Shown: positions 45,119-56,432 of the stretch, piece after piece
Position numbering within the stretch: the stretch's first letter is position 1
Layout: each line of letters begins with the position of its first letter
Assembly: GCA_963580455.1 (NCBI GenBank)
Contig: OY756970.1
Location: forward strand, 12,648,001-12,712,000
Source of the DNA: Euonymus europaeus
Lineage: Eukaryota; Streptophyta; Magnoliopsida; Celastrales; Celastraceae
Direction of reading: 5' to 3'
DNA length: 64,000 nt
The notes under the pieces: generated by a model
Seen by the model: only the letters and a program-made list of their open reading frames with translations
What the model was told of the DNA's origin: nothing
The model's database searches: none
Made by a program: the position numbers and the translations under genes

Positions 45119-46135
45119 GTGAAGCTCAACATTCCACTCTTAGATGCTATTCAGCAAATCCCTTCATATACTAAGTTCTTGAAGGACTTATGCACTGCAA
45201 AGAGGAAGGTGAATGTGACCAAGAAGTCTTTTCTAGTTGAAGAAGTTAGAGCTTTGATCATTAGTGATACTCCTCAAAAGCTGCATGATCCTGGATCACC
45301 TACTATCTCTATTATAATTGGTGAAAAAAGGCTTGAAAATGCCTTACTTGATTTTGGGAGTAGTGTGAATTTATTACCATTATGGGTTTATGAGCAACTA
45401 AATATTGGAGAATTGAAGCAAACACCTATGATTTTGTAGATGGAAGACAGAATAGTCAAGATATCCAAGGGAGTTGTGGAAGATGTCTTAGTGCAAGTGA
45501 ACAAATTTTACTATCCTGTGGACTTTCTAGTCTTAGAGATGCCACATCCTACTTCACTTCTTGCTAGTGCTCCTATCATTCTTGGGCGTCCTTTCCTTGC
45601 TACTACTAATGCTTTAATCAATTGCAAGAGTGAAATGCTCAAGATCACTTTTGGCAATATGACATTTGAGACGAATGTCTTCATTGCTTGCAAGATGCCT
45701 AGTGACTATGATGATTTAGAGCTGCAAGCAATAGATTGGGTTCAGAGTTTTAGCCCATCAGATTTATATTCTGTTCTTGATTCTGAGAGCGTATATGAGG
45801 ATGTATATCTTATGAAATCTAGCCAAATTGATAATTTAGAAGATGATTTGGATGATCTTGATCCTATCATATCGGATGAGCCTTGTGATATTGATAATTC
45901 TACTGAGTTGGAGGATGTGAGCAACATTGGTAGATGGCGGGGACCAAACTTTGAGATTCTCTATCCACTCGAGAAAATGAAGTCATTCATTGAGGAGACT
46001 CCCACTCTAGAGTTGAAAAAGCTTCTTGAAGATTTGAAGTATATTTTCCTTGGTCCAGAAGAGGGTACATTCCCTGTTGTCATTTCATCTCAGCGCACTC
46101 CTGAGCAAGAAACCAGCTTGATAGCGGTTTTATAA
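45119..46135 (+). pseudogene. Athila-like aspartic protease region, one internal stop
   Basis: The two open pieces (45119-45439 and 45440-46135) are in the same frame, separated only by a TAG. The protease site reads ALLDFGSSVNLLP (near 45346), where most relatives have D(L/S)G(A/S)S. It is followed by the Athila pattern VWVYEQLNIGEL, ISKGVVEDVLVQVNKFYYPVDF and IILGRPFLAT. The C-terminal acidic part leads to LKYIFLGPEEGTFPVVIS and TPEQETSLIAVL, the standard start of Athila reverse transcriptase. About 340 codons in total. Confidence 0.8.
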
Positions 46136-46366
46136 AAGCACAAATGAGCTATTGGCTGGACCATTGTAGACATCAAGGGTATTGACCCTAATATTTGTAC
46201 TCGTAGTATTTTTTGGTCGGAGATCCTACACCAGTGAGAGATGCACAGAGGAGACTCAACCCTGCCATGAAGGAAGTCGTGAAGAATGAGGTTCTAAAGT
46301 GTTAGCAGTTGGAATCATTTATCCTATCTCCGACAGTAAGTGGGTGAGTCCCACACAGGTAGTCCC
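46136..46366 (+). pseudogene. Athila-like reverse transcriptase, N-terminal part
   Basis: After the stop at 46133 the coding trace continues as 'AIGWTIVDIKGIDPNICT' (46148-46200), then a frameshifted 'RRLNPAMKEVVKNEV' (46250-46295) and WVSPTQVVP (46341-46366). It is cut exactly by the solo LTR that follows. Confidence 0.75.
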
Positions 46367-48661
46367 TGTAATAACCAAAATCCTTGGATAACCTCGTGTG
46401 GTAGATGTGTTCAGATTGGTGATATTATATGTGACCTAAGTTTGATCAAAATATTTTTCATAAATCCTATAAGGGAAATAAAAATTATGGGTGTAAGAAT
46501 TATCGAAAACGGAGTTAAAACGGGATTAATATGAATTTCGGAAGTCAAGGACCTAACAATAAAATTAATGCCAGAATTGTAAATTATAGTATAAGACAGG
46601 GCAAAATAGTAAAATACTAAAAAATAAAATTAATTCATATAAAATCAGCACAGAAATTGAGGTGGCTGGGGGGAAACCTAAACTTAAAATTTACCTACGG
46701 ACTATGTCGGCGACGGGAAGTGATTTTCTGCCAACGGCGACCGATGGCTGAACTGTTGACACAGGGAGGTCTGGTTTGCGACGAGAATTCCAATGGTAGT
46801 ACTTTCGTACGGAACGGAGCGTCGTTGAATCTTGAACGAAAGAGGAGAAGAGGGCGGCGACCGAGGCTTCGAGGCGTCGATTTGCAGGTTCACGACCACC
46901 AACTAGGTAACCACCACCATCGATAGTTTCCTCGTGTCGAGCTCTACCTGGACATGGCAGCCGTGCTTGTCACCGAGCCTTGGCCAAAGAAGACCCGGAA
47001 TGGTTACACGCGGGTCTGCTGACCCTCATGAAGAAGGGGGAAGGGTGTTGGCCGAGTCAACCCGACCCAGTGCACACCCAATTTCAATTTATTAATAAAT
47101 AATAATGTTAATGAATAATAATGAAATCTTAATATAATTAGGTATATTTGTGGATTACAGGTACCAAATGTCATAGTACAAATATTGAGAATTTACGAAA
47201 ACACATGAAGGTAAGTAATACTCACCTGTGTCACGGAATTGAGTGCTCAAGGAATGGTTAAATTTTATAATTCATGTATTTGTGAGTGTATGTATATATA
47301 TATATAGATGTGTTTGCATGATTGCATTATTTTGCTGAGATTATTATTGTTATAATTTATATGGAATGGATAGGTTGGTTATTGTGGTTGAATTGATGGT
47401 GATGTTTAGGTATTATGTTAGTAAGATAAAGTTATTTTGATGAGACTGTGTTTGTTGTAATATTATATGTATCGAATATGATAGTTCTTTGAGACTAAAT
47501 TGATTGTGAGGTTTTGGGTATCGGTGAATTGGAAATTGCCATGTTACGATATGTGTGTAAGTAATTTATAATGGTTGAATAGTCATGAGATGGAATTTGA
47601 TTTGGAGATGTGCTATTGATATAATATTTTCTGCAATGAATGTGTTATTTATATGATACTAAGTTTATGAGATCGTGCTATCTTTATAATAAATTATATA
47701 ATGTTTCCTTTATAAACATGAGGCTGAATTTATGGAAAGGTCCTATCTATATAATAATATATAGGTGTTGAATGTGTTGTTAGATGTGACTGAGCCGGTA
47801 ATGATGAGTTAATTGTGAATGTTGAATTGTCATGTGTTGATAAGAAAAGTTAACGTTTAATGGTAGCATTGCATGAGGCATAGCATATCATGGCATACAT
47901 GACATATGCATTGAGGAAAATGTTTTTACGAACCAGGTATTACTGCTACAGGGAGGGTGTACTGGAGAGAGAAAGGTTTATGAGATACTGTTAAATGTAA
48001 AGAAAAAGGAAAAGAAAAATGAATAAAGGATATAAATGTTGACTGAATGTGTTCTATGGTAGGACATTGAAAAGAAATCCCGACCGGTTGCTCTGTAACA
48101 GTTTACCTAGGTTAGGGTCCGAGTACTGAAAAAAAATGATTTAAATGGCTGACTGTTTTTCTTCAAGATGAGGTTCATGTGCATTCATACATAAGTATTA
48201 CTTGCTAGGCCTCGACTCACTATGTTCCGTGATGCAGGTATTGATTTCTTAGATGATTACGTCGACTTAGGAGTTGATGGTGTGGCCATAGATCTATGAA
48301 GATGATGCTCATGTGACGAAAGCTAAGTTTCCATGGAAGAATGATAAATTAAGTTTCACATTTATTTATGAACTTATAGTTAATAGATTTGGAGTATGGT
48401 AATAAGTATAGATTCGGGAACAAGTATGAAAAGTATAAGATTCACAGTGGTATACTTAGAGTATATTAATTGGATGTACTGCTTATTCAATATATATATA
48501 AGGTGACATTTTTATTTCCGCTTACGTTTAATAATTAACTTGGTGTAATTGTTTCTTCAAGTGGTGCTATATTTAAATGTAAGGTGAGTTTATACGGTAA
48601 TATAAGTAGCGTTCTGGACTACAAGCCCGGATATTAGGGTTTCGTGGGACGGGGCGTTACG
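46367..48661 (+). mobile_element. Solo LTR, 2295 bp, in the Athila-like reverse transcriptase
   Basis: It starts TGTAATAACC, ends ACGGGGCGTTACG, and is flanked by a perfect GTCCC duplication (46362-46366, 48662-48666). Reading across the insertion restores the expected order VVP then KNSGLTVIE. The last bases are CG instead of CA, likely a single mutation. The GGGGCGTTAC end suggests a gypsy (Tekay-like) LTR in plus orientation. The short open frame at 46657-46926 has no recognisable domain. Confidence 0.85.
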
Positions 48662-48666
48662 GTCCC

Positions 48667-49235
48667 TAAAAATTCTGGTTTAACTGTCATTGAAAATGCT
48701 TCAGGTGATTTAATTACTACTAGAAAAGTGACTAGATGGCGCATGTGCATAGACTACTGAAAACTGAATTCGGTTAGTCACAAAGATCATTTCCCATTGC
48801 TCTTTCTTGACCAAAATTTGGGAAAGGTTGCTGGAAATGAGTTTTATTGCTTTCTAGATGGTTTTTATGGTTATTATCAAATTGTCATATCTCTAGAGGA
48901 CCAAGAAAAAACCACCTTCACTTGCCCTTTTTGCACATTTGCCTTTAGGAGGATGTGATTTGGCTTATACAATGCCCCTACCACATTCCAACATTGCATG
49001 ATGAGAATTTTTTCTGACATGCTTGAGGACATGTGTGAAGTTTTTATGGATGATTTTTCTGTGTTTGGATGCTCCTTTGATGTGTTCTTGAAAAATTTAA
49101 ATGTTATGTGGACTAGATGTGAAGAAAAAAATTTGTTGCTTAATTGGGAAAAATGTCAGTTTATGGTGACTAGTGGGTTGGTGCTTGGACATTTAGTGTC
49201 AAAACATGGTATAGAGTTCAATAGGGCTAAGATAT
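48667..49235 (+). pseudogene. Athila-like reverse transcriptase, catalytic part
   Basis: KNSGLTVIENASGDLI, then TRWRMCIDY-stop-KLNSV (R codon to TGA), FYCFLDGFYGYYQIVIS, EDQEKTTFTCPF and YNAPTTFQHCMMRIF. The catalytic box is FMDDFSVFG (about 49043-49070), the form usual in Athila. Then CEEKNLLLNWEKCQFMV and LGHLVSKHGIEFNRAKI end at a stop near 49236. Several substitutions at normally fixed sites show decay. Confidence 0.85.
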
Positions 49236-49967
49236 AATTGATTTCTCAATTGCCTATTCCTAGGACCGAAGGATATTCGCTCTTTTCTTGGTCATAAAGG
49301 CTTCTACCGACGTTTTATTCAAGGCTTTAGTGCTATCACTAAACCATTGTGTCATTTACTACAAAATGATACTGAATTTGTTTGGTCTGATGAATGTCAA
49401 TCTACTTTTGAGACTCTAAAGAAACACTTGACAGTTGCTTCTATCATCCAATCTCCTAGGTGGGATTTACCATTTGAGCTTATAACCGATGTTAGTGATT
49501 TTGCTCTAGGTGCTGTTTTAGGTTAAAGAGTTGATGGTAAACCTTATGTGATTTATTATGCAAGTAAGACATTGAATGATGCACAGAAGAATTACACCAC
49601 AACTGAAAAGGAATTGCTTGTTGTTGTGTTTGCTTTAGATAAATTCCATTTTTATATCATTGGTTCTCTTGTCACCATCTTTACTAACCATTCTGCTTTT
49701 AAGTATTTGGTGCAAAAGAAATATGCTAAACCCATGTTGATACACTGGATTTTATTACTCCAAGAGTTGACATCACTATTAAGGATAAAAAAAGGTGTCG
49801 AGAATGTGGTAGCTGACCACTTGTCTAGATTACAGCTACCAGAGTCTCATACTTCTCCACCTTTGCATGATGATTTTCTGGATGAGCATCTTTTTGTTGT
49901 GTCACGTGCACCTTGGTGTACAGATATTGTGAACTACCTTGTCTCTAAGCAGTTACCTTCTCATTAG
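49236..49967 (+). pseudogene. Athila-like RNase H region
   Basis: A frameshift near 49262 moves the reading frame; downstream 'DIRSFLGHKGFYRRFIQGF' and 'LCHLLQNDTEFVWSDEC' are clear. RNase H follows: DVSDFALGAVLG (with the catalytic Asp), then a CAA-to-TAA-type stop, YYASKTLNDAQKNYTTTEKE and NVVADHLSRL. The frame is open 49548-49967. Confidence 0.8.
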
Positions 49968-51224
49968 AATATTCAAGACAAGCATAGGTTCCTTTTTGAG
50001 GTTCAATTCTATTACCTTGACTCACCTTATCTTTTTAAATATTGTGTTGATCAGTTGGTGAGACGTTGTATTCCTAATGATGAGTTTGCTTCTGTGTTTG
50101 AATTTTGTCATTATGGGACTTGTGGTGGTCACTTTGCAGCCTAGAAAACTGTGGCAAATTTTTTACAAAGTGGACTTTATTGGCCTACCATGTTTAAAGA
50201 TGTTGTGTTGTAGTGTAAAGCATGTGAATCTTGTCAAAAACTTGAAAAAATCACAGCTAGGAACATGATGCACCTTTCTCTCATATTAACCCTTGAGATA
50301 TTTGATTGTTAGGAAATTGACTTTATAGGGCCTTTTTCTGTTTCTAATGGTTATATGTATATCTTGATTACTGTTTATTATGTTTCCAAGTGGGTAGAAG
50401 CTATACCATGTAGAACCAATGATAATAAGACTGTGCTTAAATTTTTAAAAGACTTGTTTGCACGTTTTGGTATGCCCAAGGTCATAATTACTGAAGAGAG
50501 TTCGAATTTTTGTAACAAACCTTTTCAAAATCTCATGAAGAAATATGAATTGACTCACAAGGTCTCTACTCCATATCAGCCCAGACTAATGGCCAAGCTG
50601 AGTTGGCTAATAGAGAGATCAAGGTCATTCTTGAGAAGACAGTTCAACCTAATAGGAAGGATTGGTCTGATAAATTACTTGATGCTCTTTTGGGCTTATA
50701 GAACTTCATTCAAAACCACTCTTGACATGTCGCCTTATCGTTTGGTTTATGGTCTTGCTTGTCATTTACTTGTTGAGATTCAACATCATGCTTTATGGGC
50801 TATTAAAAAGATTAACTCTTCACTTGATGATGCCCAAGGCTTAAGAAACTTGCAGATTTCAGAGCTGGAAGAAGCAAGAAGGGAGGCCTATGACAATGCC
50901 AAACTATCTAAGGAGAGGATGAAAGCCTTGCATGACAAGAAGATCTTGGAAAAGAAATTCTTCCCTGAGCAAGAGATGCTTCTCTACAATTCCAAGCTCT
51001 ATATATTTCCAAGAAAGATGAAGAGTTGTTGGAGTGGCCCCTACATTGTCAAGAAGGTTCATTCCCATGGTGCTGTGGATATTATAAATCCAAAGAATGG
51101 AACTACCTTCACTGTGAATGGACAAAGGCTCAAGCCATTCCTTGCTCCCTATGCACCAAAGGATGAGACACTCCTTCTACAGGATGTCCAAGGAGTACTC
51201 TCTACTTCTCCTGTTGTTATTTGA
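49968..51224 (+). pseudogene. Athila-like integrase, broken
   Basis: The zinc-binding part reads CHYGTCGGHFAA ... CKACESCQ (about 50107-50240). The core has EIDFIGPF (first Asp), then [10 protein letters not shown] where the family has ISDxGSHFCN, so the second catalytic Asp is replaced by Glu. Two compensating frameshifts (near 50587 and 50692) scramble the 35 residues that normally hold the third catalytic residue, and the frame is then restored at [20 protein letters not shown]. The C-terminal part ([18 protein letters not shown]) is intact and open to 51224. The long open frame is therefore not evidence of function. Confidence 0.85.
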
Positions 51225-52840
51225 TTATTCATAAGCCTAGTCATGGGGGTGCTGGTGCCGTGACATTACTCCATTTGTTTTGGTACTTTGGGATTATTAT
51301 AGTCTTAGAACCACTCATTGTTTTGCATTTGCATTGAATAATTACTTACTGTGCACCATTTTGTTCGTTTCATCCATGGAGACCATGTCCTACTCTAGTT
51401 GGGGGTGGGGTTGCCCAGTTTGTGTTTGGTTTACTTTTTCAAAAAAATTTAAAAATAACAGTTTTCTGAAAAGGAAGAAATTTTTTTGGAACCACATGTT
51501 GTGAAAAGCTTTCTGTTGTTTTGATTCCTTGATTGCCTATGATGAAAAATATGAATTGTAACTTATTGTGGGAGGCATATAAGATCCCTTGGATTGTGCT
51601 TGACTTTTTAGTTTGTCTTGTTTTGAAGTTTGGATTATTTCCTTTTTTCCTTGAGCACATGACCATGAGGTTTTGAAGTGTTAGATATTTAGGGAAGTTT
51701 TGCTTAGTGTTAGTCTTTTGAGACTCACAAGCACTAGAACTCACTTGATAAACTCTTGAGGCGAAATCCTAGTCCACGCTTTGACTGATGAGAAGACAAG
51801 GCCTTCTTTGGTCGTTTGAGCTTAATTTCTAGCCTACCATACTTTAAATTTATCCCTAGTTGTCCCCTCCTAGCCAAATGTTAACCTTTTTCTTTAAGCA
51901 TCTACATATGTACCTAGCTATAACAAAATTTTCCCCATGCATCACCCGCGCAATTGGATATACATGTTTTTGTGGGATGCTTGTGCATATCATCATGCAT
52001 ATGAGTTGAGTGATGAGTTTTTGTGATGATACATTTTGTAAGGTGTTGCTTGCTTTAAAAAAAAGATTAAAAAAAAGAGTCAAAATAGGAAAAAAAATAG
52101 CAAAAGAAGGCAACAACTTAGTTTATTGAATGGAAATATCCAAGTTTGGGATATATGTATAGAGTAAGAAGGTTGCATGCCATCAATAAAGTCAGTGTAG
52201 CACATATATACAAGAAAAAAAAAGAAAAAAAATAGAAAAGAGAGAAAAAGCAAAGTGAGTGTGAAAATGTGAATTTGGACTACTTTGGGGCATATGTGCA
52301 CGCATGCATATGTATGACCATTGTTACATTGACGTGTATATTTGAGTTGTGATTTAAGCCTAAAATTTTCATTTTGACATACCCATATCCTCAACCTATG
52401 CTACATGCTTGTAAAGTCCTATTGGATCATTGGTTGTATGTTGGGCCACATTAGTGGAGACAAATTTTGAAAAGTGAGCATATGGTGGCTTGAACTTCAT
52501 GTTTGAGATTCATTTGATAATGCAATTTCGCATTTTCTAATCTAAAGTGATGGCATTGATGTTCCAAGTGGTCACGCACACACACACATGAGAATGGTTA
52601 AGTTTCATAATGAAGCAACCTTTTTAGTTAAAATCAAGACTTGGTTGAGATTTATGTTTCCTTGTATCTTTGTCATGTGTTCGTTCTCAAGATTAAACAT
52701 TTAGGGAAGAACTAGTCAATGCATGCTTACACTCACACACGTTCCAAAAAAATTGATTTAAAATAAATTTTTCTCCCGAAATTCATCCCAATTTATTTTC
52801 GCTATTTTGTTCGAGGACTAGCAAAAGGCTAGTTGGGGCT
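51225..52840 (+). other. 3' untranslated region of the Athila-like element
   Basis: No env-like gene is visible. A purine-rich 'tagttgggggtggggttgcc' at about 51399 resembles the polypurine tract sequence near the 3' LTR ('ggctagttggggct', 52827-52840). A (CA)n run lies near 52576-52588. Confidence 0.6.
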
Positions 52841-53832
52841 TGTGATTGGGATGATATTTTGCATATTTTTGTGGAGTTTTGAAAGTAAAAAGTTGAGTTT
52901 CAATGCTTAAAAATCACATTTTTGAGCTGCCGAAATCCATGTTAATGAGTCAATGCCCAATTTACCACTTTGACATAGTCATTTTAAGTGTTTTGTAGTG
53001 GTTCAAGTTGGTTTGGTAGCTTAGAGATATGAATTCCAAGTTTTGGGCATAATGGTTAGAAGTTGTGGAAATGTTATCTCCTTAGCATTTGGGTTTTAAT
53101 GTGCCGGATTTGGTTTTATTAAACTGAAAATGATTTTGACACTTGTTTAAGTATGTTTCAGTCATTTATGACTTGTTTGAATGGTTTTTATAGGTTCTGG
53201 ATTGATCGGGATCGAATATGGAAGAAAAGGCATAAAAGAGCTACAAAATTGGACTTTATTGTCAACCGTCCGAACGCGTATCAGAAGGCGTCCGAACGCT
53301 TCAAGAAGAAAGGCAGATAGAGTTGTTTTCAAGCATCTCCATCCGGAAGGTACTGTTCACCGTCCGGACGGACAATGAGGAAAGTCAAAACTATCACTGA
53401 AAATCTGAGCAATAATATTCGGGTCGACTTTTGAAGGTGACAATGATCGAATTTGAAGAAACTTTCTGTTACAAAGTTGAACTAGACATCCAGATCTTTC
53501 CATTGAAAATTGAAGTCTATTGAGCTAGCTAAAACAAGTTTTTGTCTTGAACAGTTCCAGTAATTTTTGGTTTTATGAGTTTTACTCAATTCTTGAAGGG
53601 CAAACTTGTCTAATTGCTTTCTTTGACCAATGAGACTTATTTGTAATGGATTAAGATGGTCTTTTAACACATGTATTAGGGTTTAAGGGTCTTGAGACCC
53701 ATTCTTGTAACAACTCTCATTTTTGCCGAATTTTATACATTCTCTCTAGGTTTTCGTTCTCTTACTTTGTTCTTCACTTTGGTTCTTGCTTGGAGTTAGA
53801 AAATCACTCTCTTTAAGATTGGTAGGAGTCTT
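52841..53832 (+). repeat. 3' LTR of the Athila-like element, first part
   Basis: Matches 41675 to about 42690 of the 5' LTR and is broken by the chromovirus. It contains CCGTCCGGACGG preceded by 'ggtactgttca' (near 53350). The LTR continues at 63133-63711. Together the parts make about 1.57 kb. Confidence 0.85.
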
Positions 53833-56006
53833 TGTCACGCCCCGTTTCCGGAGACGCGACTGGGTGCTCTCTCCGCACCCTTCCTAGGTCACTAGTGTGA
53901 ACATCCGGGATCAACCGGAAATCCGATGGCACCTCCCCGTATATCGGAGAGTGCCCACCTGCATCAGAAACGCAGCAACAACAACATCACACTAGCAACC
54001 TAGCAAACATAGGCCTCGGGCCTCAACCACATGCAATCCTGACCCTAGGCCTCAGGCCATCCACTACCAGCATGCACAAACTGATGGCATCACATATAAA
54101 TCAGCACACAGATTTATGAAACATCAAACATAACCATAAATCAACATCTACATCCACATACAAGCACCACCGTGCCAAATGGTTATATTCTCTCAACATA
54201 GATATACTACGTACACCCACATGCATAGAGTATATCTCTAGCACCCTATCCTATCCAGGGCCATCCATGTCACGCCCTGCTCACCGATCCGCACCACCAG
54301 TACCTGTACCAGTATCTCCTGTGGAAGGAAGAAAATAGAGGGTGAGCAAGAAGCTCAGTAGGGTTATGAATAACATGAGTATAAGGCCGAATCAGAACAA
54401 TAGGCTATGCAACAATATGAAACCTACCACGTGCACGTATACTCAACAATTCACATCAACATCTACCCGGATAACCCCTTCGGAGCATAACAACCACAAT
54501 ATCATTGCAACTCAATGAAATATTGCACGGGAGCAAGCTCACCACAACCAACCACTCCTAGGATCATCCGGTTGCGTGAACCTATCACGCCCGCACCCCA
54601 CAAGGCAAGTCACTCTTGACCTTACCCCTAGTGCGTTATCCTACTTGGAGTTCACATGACTCAGTGGTAACTCTCATCACCTCGTCATCCCTCCAAGTAG
54701 CTTTCAAGAAACCTAAAGGTTCCCGAGTCCATACCCGGTCCCCCATGCAACTCTAATGCATTATGTCATGACATGCTGAATAGATATATATATGAACAAC
54801 CTACATATATATATATACATAACTACCATGATGCATGAACGGAAATCACATCGTGTCCATAGGAGATGGAACACACACACTCGGGTCATGCAACATCAAG
54901 AATCAACAAGAATCACAATTAGGGTTCGTTTCCCCTTAGGAGCAATTAAGGCGGAAACACAAATGAAACGACCAATGAGGAATCGAAAAGCTCTTTACAT
55001 ATCGAAAACGAACGATAGAAAGTATGGTTGGAAATCCCCTACCTCGTGCCGAGCAATTTACCACAAATTCCACAATTACGCTCCTAGGGTTCCGATTTCC
55101 CAAACCTAACAATGTGGCGAAACCGAACCCATTCACACATCAATAAACAACCAACAACTCATATAAACATCAATTATATCCATAAATTCGAAATTACTCA
55201 CCTTCTCTCTCTAGAAATTTCTCCAAAATCCTCCAAACTCAACCCAAGCTCAACTCTACTCCAAATCACAAACCAATCTACATAAACATCCAAAATCAAC
55301 CTATAAACAATATATCTAAAGCATAGCACTCAACTCTTCAAGAATCTAGCAAATCTAGAAAAACCTAGAATTTACAAAAACTATGAAAAACTTACCAAAT
55401 CACTTGAATCAACCTTGAATCTTCCTTGCTTAGCTTCAAGGATCATCAATCCACAATCTCCAAGTCAATCTCTTGCCAAAATCTCCTTCTCTCTCTTCTT
55501 CTCTCTCACTTTCTCTCTCTAGTCGGGCTCCCAAGAAGAAAATATGCCCAGAAATGTCTGAAACTAAGCTTAAAAACTGATTTCCCGATAACCGTCCGGA
55601 CGCCCCAAGTGACCGTCCGGACGCTTCACTGTTCTCTCAACACTCTGCCCACCTCGTAGGCTTAACCGTCCGGACGCCTCGTTATACCGTCCGGACGGTC
55701 TACTGTTCACAGCACCAAAATTTTCTCTAAAAATGTCTCTGCCCCAGTTCCTGCACAAACCGTCCGGACGGCTGTTTTAACCGTCCGGATGGTCTCTGTT
55801 TTTCAGAAACCCAGTTTTCCTAAATTTTATTTTCCGGCTCGGTTCAAGCTTCGATTTGATATATTACGGGCCCGAAACAGACATCTATACTAAAAGTTAT
55901 GACCCATTTACTGAACCAAGCTCAAAACCATTATTCCATGATTCCGTACCTCACGGATCATCCGTATTTCGACTCAAAACTAAAATTTTTGGGTCGGGGT
56001 TTCACA
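53833..56006 (-). repeat. 3' LTR of the chromovirus
   Basis: 2174 bp, almost identical to 60961-63132. In sense orientation it begins TGTGAAACCCCGACCC and ends GGGGCGTGACA. Six copies (one imperfect) of the 10-bp palindrome CGTCCGGACG lie at 55590-55795, i.e. about 210-420 bp into the LTR. The overlapping short frames on both strands (for example 54792-55109) recur in both LTRs but show no domain. Confidence 0.9.
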
Positions 56007-56432
56007 TCCTTCCCCCCTTAAAGAAATTTCGTCTCGAAATTTAACTACAGACATACCTGAATCATCAAACAACTCTGGATACTTTTCCTTGATTTTGTAT
56101 TCCAACTCCCAAGTTGCTTCTTCAACTCCATGATACATCCACATCACCTTTACTAATGGTATCACACTCGACCTCGTGACCTTGTTCTGTCGATCTAGAA
56201 TCTTCACCGGTTGAAGAGTGTAGCTCCCATCTTCCTCAACTTCCAACGTAGTCCAATCTATCACATGCGACGGATCCGGCTCATATTTCCAAAGCATAGA
56301 TACATGGAATACATTGTGAACCTTCTCAAGCTTCGGTGGAAGTGCCAAACGGTACGCCACCGGTCCAACTGTCTCCAAAATCTCAAATGGCCCCACAAAC
56401 CTCGGTGCCAACTTCCCATGCTTGCTATATCT
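55980..56432 (-). pseudogene. Chromovirus integrase C-terminus with chromodomain
   Basis: This continues the gag-pol frame after the TAG at 56433-56435. [21 protein letters not shown] and [18 protein letters not shown] are the standard integrase C-terminal (GPY/F-type) region. The chromodomain follows ([13 protein letters not shown], then [19 protein letters not shown]). Two of the three usual aromatic cage positions appear kept (W-M-Y and W of ATWE). The frame runs through the polypurine tract (residues SLRGEG) and ends 27 bp inside the 3' LTR. In chromoviruses this domain targets integration to marked chromatin. Confidence 0.85.
56007..56019 (-). other. Polypurine tract of the chromovirus
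   Basis: The minus strand reads AAGGGGGGAAGGA directly before the 3' LTR. It overlaps the last codons of gag-pol. Confidence 0.85.

Noticed and set aside
46657..46926. 89-codon open frame with an Arg-rich stretch inside the solo LTR
   Set aside because: It lies within LTR sequence, has no domain, and overlaps an open frame on the other strand.
54792..55109. Open frame present in both chromovirus LTRs (also 61954-62235)
   Set aside because: Duplication follows from the LTR structure. No start context, domain or conservation evidence is visible.
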